Shown here in pieces: positions 42,359-50,937 of a stretch of 64,000 bases of DNA. Position numbers and translations under genes: made by a program. Below the pieces are notes generated by a model. The model saw only the letters and a list, made by a program, of their open reading frames with translations. It was not told the DNA's origin and did not search any database. The stretch lies in the NCBI RefSeq assembly GCF_030068545.1, contig NZ_JASJOR010000009.1, positions 1-64,000 of the forward strand. Direction: 5' to 3'. How positions within the stretch are numbered: the stretch's first letter is position 1; each line of letters opens with the position of its first letter. The stretch comes from Xanthocytophaga flava. GTDB taxonomy: Bacteria; Bacteroidota; Bacteroidia; Cytophagales; 172606-1.

Positions 42359-44740
42359 TTATTCGGTACGTAAACTCCTGACAGGATTCGCAATGGCTGC
42401 ACGTATGGCCTGAAAGCTTACTACCAGTAGTGTGATACTTAGTGAACCTATACCTGCTGCTACAAAAATAAACCAGGAGAGCGAGGTTCTATAGGTATAG
42501 TTTTGCAGCCAGTTTTGCATAAAGTAAGAAGATAATGGTATTGCAATCAGGAAGGAAATTCCAAACAGTACCAGAAAATCTTTTGACAATAAACTCCATA
42601 CATTCCATACAGAGGCTCCCAATACCTTTCGTACTCCAATTTCTTTTTTACGTTGTTCTGCTACAAATGAAGTAAGTCCAAATAACCCCAGACCGGAAAT
42701 AATGATAGCTAATACAGCAAAGATGTTTGCCAGCTTTCCAACTCGTTCCTCATTGCCAAACTTCTTGGCATAGTCATCATCTACAAAGCTGTACTCAAAT
42801 GGCTGATCTGGATTGAATTTTTTAAAAACCGGCTCTATTTTATGTAAGGCTTCAACTGCACTTATTTTGGGATTAAGTTTAAGAATGTTCAGGTTTCCCG
42901 GATAATTCAGAATACCATAAATACTTGGTTTTGCCTCTGAATAGGGAGAACCCATAACCATGTCGTGTACCACGCCAATCACTTTTAATGGTTGATCCCA
43001 CCAGGTTATGGTTTGACCTACAGGATTTTTTAAATTCATAAAGCGAACCGCTGTTTCATTCAAAATTACAGCCGAAGAGTCAGTAGTGAATTTTTGAGAG
43101 AAGTCTCGTCCTTCTTTTATCTGCCATCCAATGGTTTTTCCGTAGTCGAAAGAGATAGAAAGAACCCCAAAGTCAGTGGACAGGTTAGGATCTTTACCCG
43201 GCCATTTCACACCACTTGTTGTATTCCAGATATCCGTAGTAGGACTTTCTGACTCTGCTATATGGGTGATGACGCCAGCTTGTAGTAATTCGTCTTTTAC
43301 TGCATTGAAATGGGAATGGATGGCATCTCCTGAGGTGGAAATCTGGAGAAGGTTAGCTCTGGAGTAACCTACAGGCCTATCCTTGGCAAACTGTATTTGC
43401 TGATAGACTACAATTGTGCCAATGATAAGTGTAACGGAAACAGTAAATTGGACTACCATCAACACTTTACGTGGAATTGCTGCATTGCGACCCGCTTTAA
43501 AAGTTCCTTTCAGGACTTTTACTGGTTTAAAGGAAGATAGATAAACAGCTGGATAACTACCAGATATCAGAGCTGTAATAACAACAAATAAAGAACAGAT
43601 TAACCAGAAAGTTACACTATTCCAGGGCATTTGCATCTGCTTATCTGCTATCTCATTAAAGAATGAAAGAGAAAACCGGACAAACAAGGTTGATAATACA
43701 AAAGCAAAAAGAACCGTCAGAAAAGATTCACTAAAGAATTGAGCAATCAACTGTTGTCTTACTGATCCAATGGCTTTACGAATGCCTACTTCCTTGGCAC
43801 GTTTCTCACTTCTGGCAGTTGACAGATTCATAAAATTGATGCAAGCCAACAATAATACAAACCCACCTATAATGCCAAACATCCATACATATTGTATAGC
43901 ACCTCCGGTATTAACTCCGTTTTTAAACTCAGAATACAGATGCCATCCACTCATCGGCATCAGAAATAAGGCAGGTTTTTTCTTTTGTAGTTCAGAATTT
44001 ATCTTTCTCAGTTTGGCATCCCGTATTCTTTGATTTACGGCGTCTATGTCTGCATTCTCATTTAGCTCAACAAACAAACTAGTGAAGTTAGGCCGCCATG
44101 GATCTGGCATTTTTTGCATGTCACTGTTTTTGTAATAAAAATCCCAGGAGGCGATAAAGTGGAGGTTGGCAAAGGTTGAGTTTTGTGGAAAGTCCTCATA
44201 TATACCAGCTACTTTGACAGATGGTAATTTATCTATTTGAATAGATTGGTTAAGTGCCTCTGCGTCTCCAAAATAGGACTTGGCTGCAGAGGCAGAGATA
44301 AGCACAGAAGAAGGGTCTTGTAAGGCGTTGTGACTTCCTCTCTGCATAGCAAGTGTAAATATATCTGGCATTTCTTTTTCAAAGAAACCTCCTGTTTGCT
44401 TTAGCTTTTTATCTCCAATGGTGAGCAGATGTTCTCCCCAGTTTACTGCCATGGCAATATGCTTAAAGTCACTACTATAATGGGTGCGTAGCTCTTCTGC
44501 CAGTGGATAGGGTACTGCCCACCAGGTTTGTACTTCTCCGTTGTTGTTCAGATTTTGAATTACCTGTGCTATCCTGTTATAGTTTTTGAAATTTTTATTG
44601 TAAGAAACTTCATCATACACCCATAAACCTATTGCCATCGCTACAGCCATGCCAATAGATAAACCCATCACATTAATAAATGAGTGCGTCTTGTCTTTTA
44701 CAAGATTTCGCCAGGCAGTTTTGAGATAGTTTTTTAGCAT
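42359..44740 (-). CDS. FtsX-like ABC transporter permease
   Basis: A 793-residue inner-membrane protein of the Bacteroidota FtsX/MacB-like type. An N-terminal TM (about 21-41) precedes a MacB-type periplasmic domain, then two FtsX units of three to four helices, each with the cytoplasmic coupling motif (KRAKEVGIRKAIGSVRQQL and QRKKEIGVRKVLGASVWNV). Such permeases work with a separate ATPase, not found in this window. Substrate and role are unclear; related proteins mediate lipoprotein or peptide handling. Full length, frame intact. Confidence 0.93.
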   Translation of the reverse strand: MLKNYLKTAWRNLVKDKTHSFINVMGLSIGMAVAMAIGLWVYDEVSYNKNFKNYNRIAQVIQNLNNNGEVQTWWAVPYPLAEELRTHYSSDFKHIAMAVNWGEHLLTIGDKKLKQTGGFFEKEMPDIFTLAMQRGSHNALQDPSSVLISASAAKSYFGDAEALNQSIQIDKLPSVKVAGIYEDFPQNSTFANLHFIASWDFYYKNSDMQKMPDPWRPNFTSLFVELNENADIDAVNQRIRDAKLRKINSELQKKKPALFLMPMSGWHLYSEFKNGVNTGGAIQYVWMFGIIGGFVLLLACINFMNLSTARSEKRAKEVGIRKAIGSVRQQLIAQFFSESFLTVLFAFVLSTLFVRFSLSFFNEIADKQMQMPWNSVTFWLICSLFVVITALISGSYPAVYLSSFKPVKVLKGTFKAGRNAAIPRKVLMVVQFTVSVTLIIGTIVVYQQIQFAKDRPVGYSRANLLQISTSGDAIHSHFNAVKDELLQAGVITHIAESESPTTDIWNTTSGVKWPGKDPNLSTDFGVLSISFDYGKTIGWQIKEGRDFSQKFTTDSSAVILNETAVRFMNLKNPVGQTITWWDQPLKVIGVVHDMVMGSPYSEAKPSIYGILNYPGNLNILKLNPKISAVEALHKIEPVFKKFNPDQPFEYSFVDDDYAKKFGNEERVGKLANIFAVLAIIISGLGLFGLTSFVAEQRKKEIGVRKVLGASVWNVWSLLSKDFLVLFGISFLIAIPLSSYFMQNWLQNYTYRTSLSWFIFVAAGIGSLSITLLVVSFQAIRAAIANPVRSLRTE

Positions 44741-44878
44741 AGGATTTTCAGATTATAAATGATTTAACAGATAGAACAATTTCTGGTCTTCTAATGCATT
44801 ACAAATGCATTGCCATTTGCTTGCAACCTGTATTTATAGTCTGAAATAGGGATTTTGATAAATTTACCTTGCATGTAT

Positions 44879-44915
44879 TGTTCACAAGCGGACAGGATAT
44901 GTTCGCTTGTGAACA
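44879..44915. repeat. 12-bp inverted repeat upstream of the FtsX gene
   Basis: TGTTCACAAGCG (44879-44890) is complementary to CGCTTGTGAACA (44904-44915). It lies 139 bases upstream of the FtsX start and between genes on the same strand. It could be an operator or a weak terminator for the NTF2 gene. Confidence 0.55.
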
Positions 44916-45005
44916 GCTGACAAATACTGTTTTTAGTGTATAAGCAGAGATAGCTGGTAAATCAATGTCTTATGAAGCATAATGCATAAGTTGAAAGTTT
45001 ATAGA

Positions 45006-45386
45006 TCATAACTCACGTATTTCCATGTGTTTAATCAATCCTTCTGTTAAAGTATATAGATGGTAAAGCATTTTATCCTGTAAGAGATTACCAGACAAAT
45101 CCTTCACCACCTGATGTACTTCCACAACTATTCGTCCAGTGTTGTCTTTATGTATACTAGAAGGCTGTACTGTAGGGTTGATCATAGTCCATTGTCTTAA
45201 CCAATAACTCTTTACTTCTGCGGGGCCGTATACATAACCTCCTTCCATGCCATTGGGCCAGTGCACATCAGGTGTCATGAGAGTTAAAGCCGTATCTACA
45301 TTACGGGCATTAAATGCTTGATAGGCTGCCAGAATGAGTTGCTTCTCTTCGGATGTTATGGGTAATTGTGAAGAATCTGATTGCAT
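45006..45386 (-). CDS. NTF2-like (SnoaL-type) protein
   Basis: A 126-residue cone-fold protein: EEKQLILAAYQAFNARNVDTALTLMTPDVHWPNGMEGGYVYGPAEVKSYWLRQW is the usual SnoaL-like start, followed by the beta sheet. These proteins bind or convert small hydrophobic molecules, or are simple dimeric scaffolds. It is divergent from the methyltransferase at 45524. Confidence 0.85.
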   Translation of the reverse strand: MQSDSSQLPITSEEKQLILAAYQAFNARNVDTALTLMTPDVHWPNGMEGGYVYGPAEVKSYWLRQWTMINPTVQPSSIHKDNTGRIVVEVHQVVKDLSGNLLQDKMLYHLYTLTEGLIKHMEIREL

Positions 45387-45425
45387 AATGATACTGTTTT
45401 AAATTGATATATAGGTTAATCAGAA

Positions 45426-45446
45426 TTGGGTGTAAATATCACCCAA
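45426..45446. promoter_or_regulatory. operator-like inverted repeat between divergent genes
   Basis: TTGGGTG-taaatat-CACCCAA lies between the NTF2 gene and the methyltransferase gene, about 80 bases from the latter's ATG. A DNA-binding site is possible; no regulator was identified. Confidence 0.35.
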
Positions 45447-45523
45447 CATGTACAAAAAAGTGCATGTTCACTATATCCGTCTTTTTGAATGTTTCCCTAA
45501 AATGCACTAGCTTGGCGGTCAGT

Positions 45524-46180
45524 ATGAAAACATCTGAAGAAGTTATTGCCGGTCAGGCCATTTATTCTCGCTCTGTATTGTCCATATATGACATATGGGT
45601 ATTGGGTATTTCCAATTCATTTATCTGGAAGTGTCCATCTTCCAGGATATTGTCACTATTTAATCAGCATGTTTCAGCCAATCATCTGGATGTAGGAGTA
45701 GGTACAGGCTATTTTCTGGATCGTTGCAAGTTTCCTGTTGCTAATCCTCGGGTAGCTCTGATGGACCTGAATGAGAATAGCTTACATGCCGCAGCAGCAC
45801 GCATTAACCGTTATAAACCGGAAACATATAAACACAATGTGCTTGAGCCTGTAACACAGAGCATTGCTTCTTTTGACTCTATCTCCATAAATTATTTGTT
45901 TCATTGTTTGCCAGGTTCTCTTTCTCAAAAGGCAGTTTTACTGGATTATCTTCATCCCTTACTGAATGAAAACGGTGTTCTATTTGGATCAACCATTTTA
46001 CAGGGTGATGTGAAACGAGGATATCCTGCCAGAAAGTTGATGAGTATATATAACAAGAAAGGTATTTTTAGTAATACACAAGATGATTTGCAAAGCCTGC
46101 AACAAAGTTTATCGAAAAGATATCGTGAGTTTGGTGTTGAGGTACAGGGATGTGTAGCTTTATTCTGGGGTAAGAAATAA
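45524..46180 (+). CDS. class I SAM-dependent methyltransferase
   Basis: A 218-residue protein with a Rossmann methyltransferase core: HLDVGVGTGYFLDRC is motif I, VALMDLNENSL the acidic loop, and FDSISINYLFHCLPG the motif-IV region, followed by LLNENGVLFGSTILQG. The first 40 residues in the longer frame have no homology, so the ATG at 45524 is preferred. The target is unknown; the sequence suits small-molecule methylation. A hairpin follows. Confidence 0.85.
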   Translation: MKTSEEVIAGQAIYSRSVLSIYDIWVLGISNSFIWKCPSSRILSLFNQHVSANHLDVGVGTGYFLDRCKFPVANPRVALMDLNENSLHAAAARINRYKPETYKHNVLEPVTQSIASFDSISINYLFHCLPGSLSQKAVLLDYLHPLLNENGVLFGSTILQGDVKRGYPARKLMSIYNKKGIFSNTQDDLQSLQQSLSKRYREFGVEVQGCVALFWGKK

Positions 46181-46190
46181 ATACTAAAAC

Positions 46191-46229
46191 CATACTATTG
46201 CGTTTGGAATAAACAAACACAATAGTATG
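46191..46229 (+). terminator. hairpin after the methyltransferase gene
   Basis: CATACTATTG (46191-46200) pairs with CAATAGTATG (46220-46229), with inner GTTTG/CAAAC pairing. No clear T-run follows. Confidence 0.5.
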
Positions 46230-46330
46230 TTATGGTCTAATCCAAATGTAAATAAAGTTTGTAGTTGTCTTTGAAGAGAAGATTCTGTCTGCGCATAGTT
46301 TACTGCAAAAGATTTTTAGTAAAAACAATC

Positions 46331-46488
46331 CAGTTTATTTCTTCAATGAAGAGATTGCGTTTTATTTACAGCAATTTTTATTTTGACCGGAGTTTCGATC
46401 ATTTTTTTGTTTGTGCATAACTCACCGCAAAAATAAAATCTGATCAGAATTCAACGCAAACAACGGCCTGCCGTGAATTATATGCAAG
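46331..46488. repeat. R5 dispersed repeat, copy 1
   Basis: The segment TTCAATGAAGAGATTGCG, CAGCAATTTTTATTTTGA, CGATCATTTTTTTG, GCATAACTCACCGCAAA and GCCGTGAATT recurs in the same order as the reverse complement of 63842-64000. A partial GCGCATAGTTTACTGCAAAA unit precedes it near 46293. No gene is credible here. Confidence 0.7.
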
Positions 46489-46538
46489 TCTTTCTCTGAT
46501 ACCAACAATATGGCATAAGAAGTGTATATATTTTTCTT

Positions 46539-47002
46539 TTATTTTCTTAATAGTCTTTCCTGTTGTTTCCTCTGTTTTTTTAGCATAAATGTTTCTTCTA
46601 CTGCACTGACTATATTGACCATCTGCTGTGCCTGCTGAAATTTATCTGAAAACTTCTCTGGTAGATGATATCTATAAAAACGATACATTGTAGGAGTTGC
46701 AACTTCAACAATGTAGGTAGTACCATCCGCCCAATTATCAACAAGTCCATAGATCTTATCCATATCGGGTAATGAGAACACATGGTTATCATGTAACATC
46801 TTTAGTAACGTATTCCACCCATTAACAGGATGAAGAGATACCATAGTGAATTTAACTTTAGCTGTTTGGTTCTTTGTATAATAATCTGATAATATATAGT
46901 TGTTGAATCTGGTTTTTCCAGAGTAAATCCCTGTGAATGCGATTGATAATTTATACTAAGGACTATAAAGGCGAGAAGAAAAAGTTTTTGTATAGTAATC
47001 AT
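46539..47002 (-). pseudogene. small exported protein, frameshifted
   Basis: Two overlapping frames combine into one protein if a G is restored in the GGG at plus 46929-46931. The result starts with a signal peptide (MITIQKLFLLAFIVLSINYQS) and continues HSQGIYSGKTRFNNYILSDYY, VKFTMVSLHPVNGWNTLLKML, then a helical C-terminus, 154 residues in total. Function unknown. It could be a true pseudogene, or a sequence error. It is one of three frame-broken small exported genes within about 1.1 kb and 15 kb of each other. Confidence 0.55.
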
Positions 47003-47078
47003 TCTGTAAAGAATCAAACAAATACGATTATATATTACAAATTTTAATTAATCATGATGCTGGAATAGATAGAATTAG

Positions 47079-47183
47079 TTAAAATCCATCTTTCTTAGAC
47101 TCTTCTGCTGGCTTTACTAGTTCAGTAGGTAATCCTGCTCCAGGCATTAGTTCTATAACTAAGTCACTGTATACTAAATATGA
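47079..47183 (-). pseudogene. short C-terminal gene remnant
   Basis: A 34-codon frame without a start reads protein-like sequence ending LPTELVKPAEESKKDGF and a stop, bounded upstream by TAG. It lies in the 335-base spacer between two broken genes and may be the tail of a third. Confidence 0.25.
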
Positions 47184-47337
47184 CTACTTTACTGTTTTAT
47201 TGATGAAATAGTAAAGGGTATACTGTATCGGAAACTATTCACCTTAACTTTAAAGGTTACAAACTTACTGAATTTCCTGTTGAAATAAGAAATGCAAAAA
47301 CCTTACAAATCATTATACTGTTAATAGGTAGAATCAA

Positions 47338-47671
47338 ATGATTATCAAACAGTTTATTAGGGTTATCTGTTGTTGTCTGGTTATAAACAGTTCTGCACAA
47401 AATCTTTTAACAAAAGATGGACTTAAAACCGGACGATGGGTAGAGAAAGATACAACAGACTCCTGGGATACCAGAATTGGCAATTATAAACTAATCTCAC
47501 AAGATACTTATATTATTACTGATACTCTTGCATAATAAAGCAGAATCGCAAAGTGTCTCATTTGGGGATGGCGAATTTATTAAATTTGATTTACATAAGT
47601 TTCCACCAGGTAGGTATCGCTTACATATTATGAGTTGTAATGATGATGGCAAGCTTTGGGTAAGGCACTAA
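47338..47671 (+). pseudogene. small exported protein, frameshifted
   Basis: The first frame gives a signal peptide (MIIKQFIRVICCCLVINSSAQ) and LKTGRWVEKDTTDSWDTRIGNYKLISQ, then stops at 47535. A +1 shift near 47525-47535 opens NKAESQSVSFGDGEFIKFDL, HKFPPGRYRLHIMSCNDDGK and a stop at 47671. Removing one base yields about 110 residues. Unknown function. Terminator follows directly. Confidence 0.5.
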
Positions 47672-47706
47672 AAAAGGAGGCTACTCTATTAGAGTAGCCT
47701 CCTTTT
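47672..47706. terminator. bidirectional terminator, broken gene / hexosaminidase
   Basis: AAAAGGAGGCTACTCT (47672-47687) pairs perfectly with AGAGTAGCCTCCTTTT (47691-47706), giving T-runs on both strands. It lies between convergent genes. Confidence 0.9.
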
Positions 47707-47725
47707 GCTTTGGATATAGTATCTT

Positions 47726-50254
47726 TTACTGGTTAGTCACCAATACTGTATGACTGCCTCTTCCTGTCAGGTTAAAGCTTTTTAACTTGATGGTACCTTT
47801 TTCTTTGATAGGACCACTATATACTGGACTGTTTAAAGTTGGTTCAGATCCATCAGTGGTGTAGTGAATACTAAATCCTGGAAACTGAACATTTGCCTCG
47901 ACTTGTCCCTGATTAATAACGGCTCCAGGTGTAGGTACCCTGTATTGAAATCCACCTGCATACTGATCCAGACGAGGAAGTTCTCTTTTCGCAACCACAT
48001 TGATAAACTCTGACCAGGCAGTCTGGTATAACGTTTCACTTTTTGCTGCATCATTCTCTTTTGCCCATTCTGGTTCTTTTGACCAGGCTCTTTCCGCTAA
48101 TCCAAACATTTTGGGTAGTAACATATACTCTAGTCTTTCCGGTGTACGAATGTTTTCACTCCAGATGGCTCCCTGTAAACCCACAATGTTTGATTTGCCA
48201 AACTCCGTTAACTGCTCTCTGCCTTTGATAATGGCTGGATTAATCGGGTTACCATCGTTATCTTTCAGGTTCTTCAGATAGTCGAAAGGAATGAAGTAAA
48301 ACGGTTTGTCTATATCTACATAGCCACCCCAAAAATAACCCGGCTCATCAAAAGATTGATTGTATGCCAGATCAAAGTAGAAGTTGGTTACTGCAGTCAA
48401 GACTACTTTTATACCTTTATTTGCCATACGATAGGCTAAATCTTCGGCTCCTGAGCCTGGTAGGTTATTCCACACATCTACCTGTATTTTTTTCTTTGCC
48501 AACTCCGTATTAGGTTCCCATACTGCTTTACCATTCACGAACGTTTTTACCAGCCCTGATTCTTCCCATCCGTACATGGATAAGTTACGTTTATTGAGCA
48601 TTGTATTCACCTTTGTGAAATAGTAGTTCCACAAATCATTGGGAGTTTTTAATTCGCCTTCCGGGCGTAGTAATGCATTGACTGCCGGAGATTTTTCCCA
48701 TACACCTGCCGGTACCTCATCTCCTCCAAAGTGAATCATTTCCAGAGGGGCATTGGCTTCCTGATACATTTTCCGGATGTCATCCACTACAGTTTCCATG
48801 AAGTTATAGGTCGATGGCAATGCAATATTGATTACGTTATCATCCCACCCTTGTACAGAACGGTACTGAGATTTGTCATTTGGATCTCGTAACAGGTATT
48901 TCTGAGCTTCTTCTGCTTGTCCGAGCTTCATCAGTCTTTCATATCGTGCATCCATTGCTTTAATGGCTGCTCTCGCATGGCCAGGTGATTCAATTTCGGG
49001 GATCACTCGGATATGACGTTGATCAGCATATTTCAGAATTTCAATAAAATCAGCTTTTGTATAATAGCCCGAACCGCTGCTAGTAGTATCCGCGCCTGAC
49101 CCAAAGGAAGGATAAAGATGATCTTTACTATCAGGTGTAGCAGCTCGTTTGGAACCAACTTTAGTAAGTTCTGGTAAGGAAGGAATCTCAAGTCTCCATG
49201 CTTCATCTTCACTAAAGTGGAAGTGAAATACATTTAGCTTATATAAAGCCATAAGATCCAGTATCTTCAGCAGTTCTGCTTTGGAATGAAAGTTCCGGGC
49301 TACATCAATCTGTAAGGCCCTATAGCCAAATCGGGGAGAGTCACTTACTTCAACACCAGGAACAGTAATAGTTTTGTCTGTATTTTTAGCTGAAGAAGGT
49401 ATAAGGGAGATAAGTGATTGAATACCATAAAAGGCTCCTGTTGGGGTAGAAGCAGAAATAGTGATTCTGTTTTTTGTAACAGCAAGTTTGTATTCTTCTG
49501 GAGCTAATCCTGCTATTTTTGAGAGAACAATAGCTTTTCCTTTCGGCTTTGTCTGAGAAGTTGATTTTTTTCCTGTAAGTTGGATGATATATCGCGTTAA
49601 GGCCTCTGTTTCATTTTTGAAACTGGCATCCGCAGAAATTGCTACAGTAGGGTCAAGGATAAATTTATCTGCTGTCTCTGTATAATTAACAGGTGTTGGA
49701 AATATCTTGACCAGCTTTTCTACAGGAATATTGGCAATCTGCTGGTTTTGTTTGTAAATGCGGTTGGCAACTAATAAATCATTCTTCCCAGTATTGAATA
49801 ATGGTTTTACAACCACATTGAGAGGATATCCTTTATTCGGTGCATGATCCGCACTGATATAGAATCCTATAGGTAATCCAGAAACATTTCGTATTGCACC
49901 ACCAGTCACTTCTATTTTTTTTGATCCGCCTGCTAGCAATGCTCCAAACTTAGGACCAGGAGTCAGAGCAAATAAATCTCCATTTACCAGTTTGATAATC
50001 GCTTGAGTAGTATCCAATGCTTTGAAGCCAGATGCATTAAAGAAAATAGTCCAACCTGTAGCAGGAAATGGGGTGTTTCCTGTATTGGAAAAGACAATAG
50101 TAGATTGAGATTTGCCTTGTGTATTATTATCTGATACTTCCCAGGTTACCTGTAAGCTTTTGAAATCGGCAGACTGTAATTGCTGAGCATACGAAGCCAG
50201 ATGGAATTGGAGGAGAAATAAGAATCCCGAGACAATTTTTTTCATTCGGTTCAA
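47726..50254 (-). CDS. GH20 beta-N-acetylhexosaminidase
   Basis: An 842-residue exported glycosidase (signal peptide KIVSGFLFLLQFHLASYAQ). Domains in order: CHB_HEX-like carbohydrate-binding (about 30-160), GH20b (about 180-305), the GH20 barrel (about 310-690) and a C-terminal CHB_HEX_C domain (about 755-840). The catalytic pair is D512-E513 in HFGGDEVP. It releases terminal N-acetylhexosamine from chitooligosaccharides or glycoproteins with substrate-assisted catalysis. It is divergent from a SusC/SusD pair and probably part of the same glycan-use locus. Fully intact. Confidence 0.95.
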   Translation of the reverse strand: MNRMKKIVSGFLFLLQFHLASYAQQLQSADFKSLQVTWEVSDNNTQGKSQSTIVFSNTGNTPFPATGWTIFFNASGFKALDTTQAIIKLVNGDLFALTPGPKFGALLAGGSKKIEVTGGAIRNVSGLPIGFYISADHAPNKGYPLNVVVKPLFNTGKNDLLVANRIYKQNQQIANIPVEKLVKIFPTPVNYTETADKFILDPTVAISADASFKNETEALTRYIIQLTGKKSTSQTKPKGKAIVLSKIAGLAPEEYKLAVTKNRITISASTPTGAFYGIQSLISLIPSSAKNTDKTITVPGVEVSDSPRFGYRALQIDVARNFHSKAELLKILDLMALYKLNVFHFHFSEDEAWRLEIPSLPELTKVGSKRAATPDSKDHLYPSFGSGADTTSSGSGYYTKADFIEILKYADQRHIRVIPEIESPGHARAAIKAMDARYERLMKLGQAEEAQKYLLRDPNDKSQYRSVQGWDDNVINIALPSTYNFMETVVDDIRKMYQEANAPLEMIHFGGDEVPAGVWEKSPAVNALLRPEGELKTPNDLWNYYFTKVNTMLNKRNLSMYGWEESGLVKTFVNGKAVWEPNTELAKKKIQVDVWNNLPGSGAEDLAYRMANKGIKVVLTAVTNFYFDLAYNQSFDEPGYFWGGYVDIDKPFYFIPFDYLKNLKDNDGNPINPAIIKGREQLTEFGKSNIVGLQGAIWSENIRTPERLEYMLLPKMFGLAERAWSKEPEWAKENDAAKSETLYQTAWSEFINVVAKRELPRLDQYAGGFQYRVPTPGAVINQGQVEANVQFPGFSIHYTTDGSEPTLNSPVYSGPIKEKGTIKLKSFNLTGRGSHTVLVTNQ

Positions 50255-50937
50255 TGTACGTTTAGTAAGAAAGGGGTTATGAGAATATAAGTTTATTTAT
50301 CCTGCAAGAAATGTGCAGACATTTTTGAGACAGAGAAAGATTTGATGTTATTGAAGGATTAGATTAATTGAAAATCCTTCTGAGCAAATATATGAATAAA
50401 AAAATATTTTTTTATTCCATTTAAAGAAAGAAAATTCTTTAATCAGTCCAATATGTAGGCTTTTATAGAAGTTAAGAAGAATCCCCTATAGAGATAGAGA
50501 AACATTATCCTTCGTGGTAAGATCTATATAGAATAATTTAAAAAAATCTGATATTTTTCTGGATGTTAAATAGAAGTTAGACTATCAGATTCAAAGAGAT
50601 TGCATAGTAATATCTTCTTTATAGATGGTATAATTCATCTATTTGTACAAGTTTAGCATAATTACATGCTGTATTTCCTGGAAACCTCTTCAATCTTACC
50701 TCATAGGACGTTGCAATTAGATGTAGCCTTGACACTTCATCTTGCTAATCAGGTAGTTATGTTATGAAATAATGATAAAAAATTAATTCAATCGTTTTGT
50801 GATATTTGATTATATTTTTTTACTTGCAACGAGTGATTTATATTTTTTATTTTTTTAGTTATATAATAAGCAGAAGATCCTTCACTTTTTGTCGTCAGTT
50901 TTTTATTCTGTTCACTTTTAACCCAACAGTTTCTCTG
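50255..50937. other. divergent promoter region, GH20 / SusC
   Basis: A 683-base A+T-rich spacer between the divergent hexosaminidase and SusC genes. The frame before the SusC start (50806-50937) codes for low-complexity, phenylalanine-rich sequence and was not included. No defined operator or sigma/anti-sigma gene was found nearby. Confidence 0.5.

Noticed and set aside
50806..50937. Extended SusC N-terminus
   Set aside because: The upstream residues are Phe/Tyr/Ile-rich and would precede the signal anchor; ATG at 50938 fits.
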